Shown piece after piece: positions 19,701-28,427 of a stretch of DNA of 44,168 nt (its first letter is position 1; every line of letters starts with the position of its first letter). This DNA is from an uncultured Bacilli bacterium (GTDB lineage Bacteria > Bacillota_I > Bacilli_A > RF39 > UBA660), in contig CANQQX010000008.1 of the NCBI GenBank assembly GCA_947626115.1, positions 1 to 44,168 of the forward strand, read 5' to 3'. The notes beneath the pieces were generated by a model. It saw only the letters and a list, made by a program, of their open reading frames with translations. It did not search any database and had not been told where the DNA came from. The translations under genes were made by a program, and so were the position numbers.

Positions 19701-21353
19701 TTTTAAGACATTTAATTTATGATCTTCTTTAGAAAGACTTAAACCTTTTAATTCTTTTTCTTCATTATTATCAACTAATTTTACAGTTGTTTTTGAACTA
19801 GCATTTTCTCCTAAATCAAGAGTAAAAGCTAGATAATAACCTGTTAAATGTTCTCCTCCAAAGATATTACTCTCACTTAATGTTGTATTAGGAATTAATC
19901 CACTAATTGTAACTTTATTATCAGTTTCTGAAAAAGTAGTACTATAACCTTCAGGCATAGTCCAACCATAACTAGAATTTAATTCATTATATTCAGTAGA
20001 ACTCTTTGTAACTTCATTAACTTTAAAAACAGAATACTCTTTTAAATTTGCCCCGCTATAATCAATCGTATAAGTAGTAGGTGTATAATCTTTACCATCA
20101 CCATCACGGTCAATAGTAATTTGTATATCTTTTTTTTCTCTCGTTAACATTAATAGTAAAGAAAGACTTGATTCAACACCCGTTATAGTTTGTTTTTGAC
20201 CATCACCACATGTAGCACATGGTACTTCAAAAGTAGTTTTATCATTTAAACCTTCAGGAGTTATATTAATAACTGCAAACCATCCGGTTTTATTACTATC
20301 TCCAAAAGCACTTTCAGAGATTGTTTGTTTATAAATATCTCCAGTAATTTTTATCTTATTATTATCTTGTTCACTCAAGTCTAATCCATAAGTATCTTTA
20401 CTACCTTTATTATAACCTTTTTCAGTTATTAAAGCTTCTTCGTCTTTTTTAGGAATTACTTCTGAAAAAGTTGCTTTGGTACTAGTTGGAACAGTAATAG
20501 CACTATAATCAATAGTATATGTACTTTCTCCATATATGCCACCCTCACCATCTAAATCAGCTGTAATAACAATCTTTTTTTCACCCTTGCTATTTGGATC
20601 AACAGCATATAAAACTACAAAGCCTTCGCTACCTTTAGTTTTTTCTTCAAAATCTTGATAAGATATTTTCTTAGTTACTTTTTCACCTTTTAAAGTAACA
20701 CTAGTTTCAGTTGTAGCATTAGGTACTTTAACTACAAAAGCAAAATAATAACCGGTTCTTTCACCATCAGGAAAAGCATCACTACCTACAGAATCATTTT
20801 TTAGTAATAAACCAGTTAATGTTCCATCAGTAGTTAAATTTAATCTTTCTGAATTAGAATCATTACCTGTAAATTGTAACCTATCTAAATATGTTTTATA
20901 TTCACCAGTTTTACTGTCATCTAAATTAACATTTAAAATAGTGTCTTCTTTTTGGAAATCATAATTGATATAACGTACATTTAAATTACTTACATCTAAA
21001 GATCCACTTCCAACATAATTTTTGGAACTTACCTTCCAAACAGGTTTATCATCAACCCATTCTTGATAGATTTCAAAAATATTCATTTTTTCATAAATGG
21101 CTGTCTTATCAGTTTCTCCATCATCGGGTGATGCTGAAATACTTCTTGATGCTAACATAATATCTTTAGTTTTTAAAGTATATTCTGATGTAAATACATA
21201 ATCACCAATTATGTAAGCAGACATACTACTATAATCACTCTCAATTTTACTTCCTAATTCAGCTAATGTCATTTTTTTAGCAGATACTGGTAATGCTGCT
21301 ATTAAAGTTATTACTAAACTAAAAGCCAATAATTTACAATATTTTTTTATCAT
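16722..21353 (-). CDS. Giant secreted protein (1543 aa) with tandem DxDGDG-containing repeats, InlB/Flg_new-like repeat and beta-helix-like region
   Basis: Signal peptide; four repeats ending in (D/R)DG(D/E)G..Y...(T/E)ID(Y/W); VTFKNHDTELGTKKVYTGE...VEWHKENT. Confidence 0.75.
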   Translation of the reverse strand: MIKKYCKLLAFSLVITLIAALPVSAKKMTLAELGSKIESDYSSMSAYIIGDYVFTSEYTLKTKDIMLASRSISASPDDGETDKTAIYEKMNIFEIYQEWVDDKPVWKVSSKNYVGSGSLDVSNLNVRYINYDFQKEDTILNVNLDDSKTGEYKTYLDRLQFTGNDSNSERLNLTTDGTLTGLLLKNDSVGSDAFPDGERTGYYFAFVVKVPNATTETSVTLKGEKVTKKISYQDFEEKTKGSEGFVVLYAVDPNSKGEKKIVITADLDGEGGIYGESTYTIDYSAITVPTSTKATFSEVIPKKDEEALITEKGYNKGSKDTYGLDLSEQDNNKIKITGDIYKQTISESAFGDSNKTGWFAVINITPEGLNDKTTFEVPCATCGDGQKQTITGVESSLSLLLMLTREKKDIQITIDRDGDGKDYTPTTYTIDYSGANLKEYSVFKVNEVTKSSTEYNELNSSYGWTMPEGYSTTFSETDNKVTISGLIPNTTLSESNIFGGEHLTGYYLAFTLDLGENASSKTTVKLVDNNEEKELKGLSLSKEDHKLNVLKHLHSDDTNRTFTVEVDLDGDSNEYEPYTLEFDWQNLYLSVDSLPTKAAIASKTDASNFDFTKSEVTIKNDSSYAYTLEGSVKKQTINDKENYYVPINIYFETINKGGINYNNLETYGASWSIKVMNDAGSYEKVNITEENYLSGYVTVLFPIYKDGNSHDGERQVISYKIDLDGDGKRFNEITEEIDYSKVDFKELHTVTFKNHDTELGTKKVYTGEAIESFDDIKLPEDPFHTFVEWHKENTSETVTKETPISSDLTLVPYWEVDFDGFVKDLVATQNDDPSSNSKIIMQKSGKNITFDVLALSTDFEILNNIKLFGAMAQSLDYGEITELTIITDDSEPLVFTKKSEGLEALKTEISSKIINLIKEKNAGKQYLNALDSSFTFTIKITKYNENVIKFLDSSNDYTFNFVQKLDQTQSVDDEGNLTTALDNHILVINIDDSFNITKPINLNYAVTINGNSNELTLTNTNEGIIESSGSVVAINNLVLKTTAEEMDSKESIVVKSGSLTLNNVTLPDNAKGIIVKEGAHLNAPKVIYSKENYDNPLIKVSKNGASVILTNNQSHTASPKIYEEVIPYETANKDNSFSDLKREVPGYGYYHYYLDESHEVKWVKLTFVADRELTSSTSRFIRYYDKTSNEPASEIPDSLSRYYVTIKNNYYTYNLISWCNAQKDNCTNKGSLKPTTDMTYYPKYNKVQNSDVRLVNNENEFSEALQDNSVNTIVILEKENNPQTLDVGNITIDRKLTITGLDPKHAETSNGDVYKFRKDKASTIKGQITIKADGVSFVNLKVEGSGITEKDSRKDVITIESNVTSFNLENSVISASDANLDSAIYIKANNMKTNIGTFTHFEGSNLKSFIEIAGEVDSKTVIMNTVFNGTADNKSHIIFHKVKSGETVNLKQNEHKYESDKVNALTIDAENTSSKSDKTIALSNNFFPGSSEKVFRIGVVITDDNDDASGYTISKNTGVNIKVSYIDQNGGDKSVSSEKQIKE

Positions 21354-21363
21354 TTAAATCACC

Positions 21364-22812
21364 TTAACCTTCTTCATCAACATTAATATCTGGCCCATAA
21401 ACAATAGTTGCTTTTACTAATGAATCATCATTTAAAACAATATACATTTCTTTTAAAGCTCCATCATTTACTAAACTTGAATTTATATTTGTTGTACCAA
21501 CTTGGATTCTTCTTCCTCTTCCTTGATCAGGAGTTAAATATTTATAATCACCAAATGTAGAGCCATTTCTCAAAACACTAACTATTCGATATTGAGCTAC
21601 ACCACCATCAGCTCTTTTAAGAGCGGACAATGTAACCGTATAATTAACTGGTTTTGGTGTAACAATAATAGTAATCGTATCAGTTTTACTACCATCTTTA
21701 GTTGTAACTGTAATTTTTGCAGTACCAGCTTTTTGTGCTTTTATATTTCCCTTTTGATCTACGGTAACAATATCATTACGATCTGTTGACCAAGTAACTT
21801 CTTTATTAGTTGCATTACTTGGATTTATCGTATAGTGTAAACTTCTAGTACCACCTTCTTGAATAGATATGCTTTCACCTTCATTAATAGTTACACTTAT
21901 GACTTTAACCACTGATGATGTTCCTCCACTACTTCCTCCAGTTGATGGTGTTGAACTTCCACCAGTACTTGGTGTAGATGGATTACTTGGAGTCGTTGTT
22001 GCACTCTTTTCTTTTACTGTAATTTCGATAGTTGCTTCTTTTTCCCCATCTACTGTAGTAACAGTAATTTTAACCTTTCCTGCTTTTAATCCTTTAACAT
22101 TACCTTTACTATCTACTGTAGCAATTTTTGAATCACTACTTTTCCAAATAACTTCTTTATTTGAAGCATCAGTTGGTTTAATATTAGCAGTTAATTTTAT
22201 GGTACTACCTACTGTTACTTCTTTACTACCTTTAATTGATACACTAGTAACTGCAACAGCATCATCTTCTACTTTTATTTTACAAGTAGCACTATATTTA
22301 CCATCTTTAGTTGTTACCGTAATAGTAGCTTCACCATCTTTTAATGCTTTTAATTCACCATTTTCACTAACTGTAACAATACTTGGATCACTGCTTTCCC
22401 AAACTAGTTCACTACTTGCACCTTCTGGGGTAAAGATAACTTCTAATTCGGCAATTCCTTCAGGTTTTAAAGTTAAATTTTGCGCATTTAAATTAATACC
22501 TGTAACTTCAACTTTAGCCCATCTTGCTTCAAGCTTCATATCTTTAGTAATTTCAGTATTAAAATCAAATTCTTTACCATTATAATACCAACCATCAAAA
22601 ACATATCCTTCTTTAGTTGGATCTTCTGGTTTAGTTATTTTTCCTTCCTTTTTAATTGTTAAACTACTTATATTACTTCCACCATTAGTATCAAAAGTAA
22701 TCTCATATTCTTTTACTCCACAACCTTTAAGTACAAAAAGTAATATTAGTAAAACTATAATGATTCCTAAAACAACCAATATAATTCTTTTTTGTTTGTC
22801 TGTAATTTGCAT
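21364..22812 (-). CDS. Membrane-anchored surface protein with one InlB-type (Flg_new) repeat and three BIG2 domains
   Basis: N-terminal TM; YEITFDTNGGSNIS...GYVFDGWYYNGKEFDFNTEITKDMKLEARWA; three SSD/TVD...G.I.A...G.A.ITVTT repeats; TPSTGGSS linker. Confidence 0.9.
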   Translation of the reverse strand: MQITDKQKRIILVVLGIIIVLLILLFVLKGCGVKEYEITFDTNGGSNISSLTIKKEGKITKPEDPTKEGYVFDGWYYNGKEFDFNTEITKDMKLEARWAKVEVTGINLNAQNLTLKPEGIAELEVIFTPEGASSELVWESSDPSIVTVSENGELKALKDGEATITVTTKDGKYSATCKIKVEDDAVAVTSVSIKGSKEVTVGSTIKLTANIKPTDASNKEVIWKSSDSKIATVDSKGNVKGLKAGKVKITVTTVDGEKEATIEITVKEKSATTTPSNPSTPSTGGSSTPSTGGSSGGTSSVVKVISVTINEGESISIQEGGTRSLHYTINPSNATNKEVTWSTDRNDIVTVDQKGNIKAQKAGTAKITVTTKDGSKTDTITIIVTPKPVNYTVTLSALKRADGGVAQYRIVSVLRNGSTFGDYKYLTPDQGRGRRIQVGTTNINSSLVNDGALKEMYIVLNDDSLVKATIVYGPDINVDEEG

Positions 22813-22880
22813 ATTATCTCTCCTTCCTAAAACTCACATATGCAACAAATACAAAATTATTTTGTTGTTATACAAAATCA

Positions 22881-22909
22881 TTATAATATAAAATTTACCC
22901 CCCCCGCAA
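22881..22909 (-). promoter_or_regulatory. Promoter of the surface-protein genes containing a G7 tract
   Basis: TTGCGG-N17 (GGGGGTAAATTTTATAT)-TATAAT on minus strand. Confidence 0.6.
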
Positions 22910-22927
22910 GTCCAAATTTTGGACAAA

Positions 22928-22951
22928 CAAAAAGGCACACTAAAATGTGCC
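22928..22951 (-). terminator. Intrinsic terminator after deoD
   Basis: GGCACA/TGTGCC then TTTTTG on minus strand. Confidence 0.75.
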
Positions 22952-22961
22952 AAAATTATTT

Positions 22962-23690
22962 TTATTTTATTATTGTCTCCAAGGCTAAAGTAATCATATC
23001 ATTTAAACTTTTTTCCCGTGCCTCACCACTTAATACAACATCACTAAATTTAGAATCAACAGCAGTTAAAATACATGATGCTTCTCTGTTAAAGTGTTTA
23101 GCTACATGAAATAAACCAAAGGCTTCCATTTCTTCACCTATGACATTTAAATCTTTTGGCATTCTATTAAGTACTCGATCATAATCAATATATGGGCCAA
23201 AGACATCCATGGTTGTAACATCACCAACATGTAAAGTATAATTTAATTCTTTAGCGGTATTAATAATTTTTTCATTTAATTCTTTCGATGGATAAGTAAT
23301 ATGTTCTTTGTAATCATCAAAAGTATATGCAAAATTAGATTCGGAATAAGCACTGGTTGCCAGTATTAATTCAGGAACATTTACTTCAGGACTTACAACA
23401 CCACATGTCCCAATTCTAATTATTTTTTGGACATTAAAATAATGAAATAATTCCCAAGAATAAATGCCCATACTAGGCATGCCCATACCAGATCCTATAA
23501 CTGATACTTTTATTCCTTTATAAGTACCTGTATATCCTAACATATTTCTTAAATTGCAAACTTCTTTCGCATTATCTAAAAAATTTTCCGCAATATATTT
23601 TGCTCTTAAAGGATCACCTGGCATTAAAACAAGTTCAGCAATACTTCCTTTCTCTGCATTAATATGAATGGGATTTTCACCAATAAACAT
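22962..23690 (-). CDS. deoD: Purine-nucleoside phosphorylase
   Basis: GDPLRAKYIAENFL, GSGMGMPSMGIYSWEL, RIGTCG, GEEMEAFGLF. Confidence 0.95.
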   Translation of the reverse strand: MFIGENPIHINAEKGSIAELVLMPGDPLRAKYIAENFLDNAKEVCNLRNMLGYTGTYKGIKVSVIGSGMGMPSMGIYSWELFHYFNVQKIIRIGTCGVVSPEVNVPELILATSAYSESNFAYTFDDYKEHITYPSKELNEKIINTAKELNYTLHVGDVTTMDVFGPYIDYDRVLNRMPKDLNVIGEEMEAFGLFHVAKHFNREASCILTAVDSKFSDVVLSGEAREKSLNDMITLALETIIK

Positions 23691-23705
23691 TTTATCATCT
23701 CTCCT

Positions 23706-24191
23706 TTATATTATAATTTCCTTAGCATTTGGAAAATCATTAGTAGCAGTTTTAACAAAATTATCACTACCAATAATAGTTACTAATTCATTTAAGTATT
23801 TATTATAATTTTTACTATAATCTATTTCTAATTCAACATTTAAATTTAATTCTTGATATATTTTATTAGCTAATTTTACTAAATAAGTATTAGTACCTAT
23901 ATTATCATCATTAATATAAATAATATATTTACCAGAATAATTTACAATATCATGAATTATTTTTAAAACAGTTAAGATATCTCCTTCGGTAATTAAAATA
24001 TTACCGATAATAGAATCATTTAAAACTTTTTCATCTTGGCTAAATTTCAAATAATTTATAATATCTTCAGGAGTAACATTTAATCCTAAAATGTTATCAG
24101 CATCAACTAAAGTTTTAAAATCTTCTTCTTCACTTTTAATTATTTCTAACAATCTTTTATAAATATTATTGTTCACGACTATCACCACCAC
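23706..24191 (-). CDS. Hypothetical protein (161 aa)
   Basis: Long ORF, overlaps the upstream gene by 26 bp; no family recognised. Confidence 0.5.
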   Translation of the reverse strand: MVVIVVNNNIYKRLLEIIKSEEEDFKTLVDADNILGLNVTPEDIINYLKFSQDEKVLNDSIIGNILITEGDILTVLKIIHDIVNYSGKYIIYINDDNIGTNTYLVKLANKIYQELNLNVELEIDYSKNYNKYLNELVTIIGSDNFVKTATNDFPNAKEIII

Positions 24192-25692
24192 TTTTTAAAT
24201 TATTAATAAATTCTATCGCATCTTCTAATCTATATGCGCCATTTATTTCTTTATAAATATTTTTCTCCCAATTAGAAGTACTAGAATGATATAATCTTTT
24301 TACGCCAATCTCTGGTAAAGTTTTAATATATTCAACTAAATTAATTCGAGAAATTTTGCTCATGGGAATAAAATTATCAATATTCATTATATAAGTAGCA
24401 TAATTAATTGCTGGTCTAATACCTTCTTCATCTTCCCAAAATTTTTCTAAGATAACTGTTCCATTAGGATAAACATATCCATAATAACCAGTAAAAGTAT
24501 TTAAACCTTTTAATTTACCAACATAACCAGTATTTTCTAAAAAATCTATTCTTTTAGTTACATCATCTACATCAACATTTTTGACTGGTGTTTCACTTAA
24601 TTGTTTAGGCTCTCTACTTTTTTCTTTCTTCTCACCTTCACCTTTAGGAAGTAACTCCCAATTTATTCTGGTATCATCTTCCATTAGCTTAGTTAATTTT
24701 TCTACTAAATCGATATCTTTATATTTTTCTTTTTCTTCTTTAGAAACATTTGGTAAAATAATTGGTTTAGCATCTGGATACTCAGCTAAAAATTCTTGAT
24801 ATTCAATTTGAAATTGTCTTCTAGAAAAACGCACCTTTTTACCACTCATTAATTGATATAATACTTTAGGATTATAATCTTTTTCTTCTCTTACTATTTC
24901 TTCACAAGCTTTATTATATTCCAATAAATAACCACAAGCATTACGATCTATACCATCCTCTCTAGCAGATAAAATATTTTCATAGTAAGTAGTAGCAAAT
25001 AACAAATAAAATGTGTCAGGATCAAATGATTTATACAATTCATAAAAATCTAATTTTTGATCAAAAAAATCACCTAATTTTAAAAATCCTTCAGAAAAAT
25101 TTGCTGCCCCTTCATAAATTGTTTTTAAATATTTAGGAAAATCTATTTGTTTTTGATATGGTTGATAATCTTTTAATGCGGCTTCATAATATTCGGAAGC
25201 AGAAGATTTTGCAATAACATCTTTTAAACGTTCCGCTTTAATTTTTAAAGCTTCAGCAAAAGCTCTATTTATTGCATCATTTCCTTCATCCATTTTTTTC
25301 ATAATATTACTTAAATATTCTTTATGTTCTTCATCACTTTTGTGAACTTTATCTATACTTCTATTTAAAAAGCCATGAATAAAATAATATAATCCTTCTT
25401 TCGGAAATTTTAAACATCTGCCATGCTTGTTTTCATTAGCTACTAAAACCATACCTATTGGAAAATTAATTATTTGATAGGTATTAAATATTTTCATTAA
25501 TGGTTCATCAAATGTTTTCTTTTTAAATTCTAAAAACAAATTCTTACCATTTTCTTTTTTTGCATTTTTTTCTAAATTATCAAAAGATATAAATAATTCT
25601 TGCGCAAAAGATGGGATTGGATCAAAAACTGCATCTGGTCCACCTAATGCATCAAAATAACGTTCAATTGCCATAATATCACTCTCTATCAT
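24166..25692 (-). CDS. Hypothetical protein (508 aa), no family recognised
   Basis: Long ORF in the operon direction. Confidence 0.6.
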   Translation of the reverse strand: MIESDIMAIERYFDALGGPDAVFDPIPSFAQELFISFDNLEKNAKKENGKNLFLEFKKKTFDEPLMKIFNTYQIINFPIGMVLVANENKHGRCLKFPKEGLYYFIHGFLNRSIDKVHKSDEEHKEYLSNIMKKMDEGNDAINRAFAEALKIKAERLKDVIAKSSASEYYEAALKDYQPYQKQIDFPKYLKTIYEGAANFSEGFLKLGDFFDQKLDFYELYKSFDPDTFYLLFATTYYENILSAREDGIDRNACGYLLEYNKACEEIVREEKDYNPKVLYQLMSGKKVRFSRRQFQIEYQEFLAEYPDAKPIILPNVSKEEKEKYKDIDLVEKLTKLMEDDTRINWELLPKGEGEKKEKSREPKQLSETPVKNVDVDDVTKRIDFLENTGYVGKLKGLNTFTGYYGYVYPNGTVILEKFWEDEEGIRPAINYATYIMNIDNFIPMSKISRINLVEYIKTLPEIGVKRLYHSSTSNWEKNIYKEINGAYRLEDAIEFINNLKSGGDSREQ

Positions 25693-25734
25693 TATTATAT
25701 CATTATCTAAAATTTTAGAAAATAAATCTCTTAT

Positions 25735-26196
25735 TTACTTGACATTATCTTTATTAATAAGATGAACTAATTTATCACTATTTATTATATCTAATACACA
25801 TTCTGGTAAAAATTTATTATTTTTAAGTTCATCTAAACTTAACCATATATATACTTCATCTTTACCTTCTATATTTTTGATATCATTTATATCTTTATCT
25901 ATTTCAAGTTCATTTATAATAAGTATTTCATGATAATTTTTATGATTATAATTTGATTTAAAAAAGTTTTCGACAATACCAAGTGTTTTAACATATTGAG
26001 CATTTATTCCTGTTTCTTCCATAAATTCTCTTATTGAAGCATCAACAGATGATTCACCTAACTTAACTCTTCCGCCAACAAAAGTATAATAATCTGATTC
26101 TCCATCTTTTTGGACGAGTATTTTATTATTCCGCTTTATAACTACTCCAACGCGATAATTAAAAACTTCTGTATCTAATGTAAAATTAATATCCAT
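25735..26196 (-). CDS. NUDIX hydrolase
   Basis: GGRVKLGESSVDASIREFMEETGI Nudix box. Confidence 0.92.
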   Translation of the reverse strand: MDINFTLDTEVFNYRVGVVIKRNNKILVQKDGESDYYTFVGGRVKLGESSVDASIREFMEETGINAQYVKTLGIVENFFKSNYNHKNYHEILIINELEIDKDINDIKNIEGKDEVYIWLSLDELKNNKFLPECVLDIINSDKLVHLINKDNVK

Positions 26197-26205
26197 ATAT
26201 TCTCC

Positions 26206-27129
26206 TTAATAATGACTCGTTAAAGTTCGGTGATATGGTTTAGTAATTTTTTTCTTATCTTGACCAAGTAACCACAAATAATCATTAATATCCATTCTCG
26301 CTATTTTACCATTTAACTTTTGATAAATATAATCTATTGCAACCAAATCACACGCTCTGATTTCTATTTCTTCTTCACTATTTTCTTTTAATTCTTCTTT
26401 GCCAGTGATTTTATTATCTAAATCTTTACTATATAGGAGAACTCCTAAATTATTTAACACTTGGGGTATTTTATAATCAGCACACCCCATTAAATGAGAA
26501 TAATCAACTTCAACTTTTTCAATATATTCCCTTAAATGTAAAATATCTGATACCATTAATTGGGCTCTTTTATAAAAATAAATACTTTCACCTTTATAAG
26601 TAGATACATCTTCTAAATATGGTAAATTTTGAGTTAAATATGTAAGTAATTCAGTATCTTTTGTTTTATCTTTAATTAAATCATAGAAATCTCTACCTTT
26701 TAAATACTCATTCATCATACATAAATTTTTATATCTATCATCTAGTAAAGGTATTTCATTATTGCCTTTTAAAAATTCTTTAAAATCATCTTTAGTCATA
26801 TTAAAAGATTTTTTACTTTGCATTCTTTTTAATATTAAATACATAATAGCATAAGTACCATCAAGTATTCCATATTCACTTTCAATACTCCATTTAGGAT
26901 CACCCCAAAAACAATAATCACCAATAGTGTGTAAAATTAATAAATAATACATAATATCTACAATATCCATATCTAAAATACCAAAGGGATTAGATATTAA
27001 CCAATGAGTATTATTTTCTAAATTTATATTTTTAATTATTTCATCTAAAGCATCATAATTAATTTTTACATATTGAGCATTATCTTTAACAAAATATATT
27101 GATTCATTAATTTTATCTAGTATATTCAT
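26206..27129 (-). CDS. Qng1-like queuosine 5'-phosphate N-glycosylase/hydrolase (DUF2419), second copy
   Basis: DYCFWGDPKWSIESEYGILDGTYAIMYLI, YFYKRAQLMVSDI, GCADYKIPQVLNNLGVLLYS, EIEIRACDLVAID. Confidence 0.87.
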   Translation of the reverse strand: MNILDKINESIYFVKDNAQYVKINYDALDEIIKNINLENNTHWLISNPFGILDMDIVDIMYYLLILHTIGDYCFWGDPKWSIESEYGILDGTYAIMYLILKRMQSKKSFNMTKDDFKEFLKGNNEIPLLDDRYKNLCMMNEYLKGRDFYDLIKDKTKDTELLTYLTQNLPYLEDVSTYKGESIYFYKRAQLMVSDILHLREYIEKVEVDYSHLMGCADYKIPQVLNNLGVLLYSKDLDNKITGKEELKENSEEEIEIRACDLVAIDYIYQKLNGKIARMDINDYLWLLGQDKKKITKPYHRTLTSHY

Positions 27130-27131
27130 AA

Positions 27132-28328
27132 CTATAACCTTTCTAGTACAACAAAACTTTCTAAATGATGAGTATTTGGAAACATATCTAATACTATAAA
27201 TTCATTTATTTTGTAATTACTTTTTAGTATATTTAAATCTCTTATTAAAGTATGAGGATTACAAGATATATAAATTATTTTATTAATATTTTCATCTTTT
27301 ATTTTATTTAATACTTTACTTGGTACACCACTTCTTGGTGGATCTAAAATAATCGTATCATAATCACTTTTTATCTTATTTAAAATATCTTTCGTATCAG
27401 CACATATAAATTCTAAATTATTTTGTGCGTTTATTTTTTTATTAAAATTAGCATCTTTAATAGCGTTTTCTACTATTTCTACTCCAACAACATTTTTAGC
27501 ATTAGTGCTTGCTACTATACTAAGAGTACCTACCCCGCAATATAAATCTAAAACATTATTTGCAGTTTTAGTATTTTCTTTAATTAATTCAAATATATCT
27601 GAACATATGAAAGGATTAACTTGAAAAAAAGCATTATAACTTACTTTAAATAAAAAGTTATCTAACTCTTCAATAAAATAATCATCACCATAAATACATT
27701 TATCGTTAACAACAATACCAATAATTTTGTATTTACTAACTAACTTATCAATATTCTCTATTTTATTCTCTGTTTTTATATCTAATAATAATTCATTTTT
27801 ATAATTACATCTAATAGTTAAAGTACCATTTTTAATATTTAAAATACTCAAATCTTTTAAAATATTATTTATTTCTTTATTTGCTAAATAACAATAATTT
27901 ATTTCAATTAAATGATGAGTATCATTTTGATAAAAGCCTATAATACCATTTTCAATTTTTAAAGTTATTTTATTACGATAATTATAAGCATCTTTACTTT
28001 TAATAATATCTTTTACTTTAAAGTCTATTTTATTTTTGGTAAGTAATTCGTTTATCATATTTATTTTATAATCTAAGATTTCCGATAAAGAAACATTTAA
28101 AAAATCACAACCGCCGCATTCACTAAAATATGGACAAATAGCATCTTTTCTTAAAGATGATGGTTTAATAATTTTAGTTATCTTTCCTTCATAATAGTTT
28201 TTATTCTCTTTGGTTATTTGCACATCAACTATATCACCAGGAATAGTTTTTGGTATAAAAATAATTTTATTATTTATATAACCTATTCCCCTACCTAAAT
28301 TGTCAAATTTTATAACTTCTATTTCCAT
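27132..28328 (-). CDS. RlmD/RumA-type (uracil-5)-methyltransferase with TRAM domain and Fe-S motif
   Basis: CPYFSECGGCDFL, QVNPF, VLDLYCGVGTLSI, LDPPRSGV, YISCNPHTLIRDL. Confidence 0.93.
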   Translation of the reverse strand: MEIEVIKFDNLGRGIGYINNKIIFIPKTIPGDIVDVQITKENKNYYEGKITKIIKPSSLRKDAICPYFSECGGCDFLNVSLSEILDYKINMINELLTKNKIDFKVKDIIKSKDAYNYRNKITLKIENGIIGFYQNDTHHLIEINYCYLANKEINNILKDLSILNIKNGTLTIRCNYKNELLLDIKTENKIENIDKLVSKYKIIGIVVNDKCIYGDDYFIEELDNFLFKVSYNAFFQVNPFICSDIFELIKENTKTANNVLDLYCGVGTLSIVASTNAKNVVGVEIVENAIKDANFNKKINAQNNLEFICADTKDILNKIKSDYDTIILDPPRSGVPSKVLNKIKDENINKIIYISCNPHTLIRDLNILKSNYKINEFIVLDMFPNTHHLESFVVLERL

Positions 28329-28427
28329 AAAAATAATATAACATATTTAAAAGTATTAAAAAAGAGTTAAAAAAACTAAATGTATTAAATTGGTATTATT
28401 TGCCAATAATAAAAATGATTAAAGTAG

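Noticed and set aside
21869-22585. 238-aa plus-strand ORF
   Set aside because: Antisense to the clear BIG2 surface protein; composition is a mirror of the beta-rich sense protein; no RBS seen.
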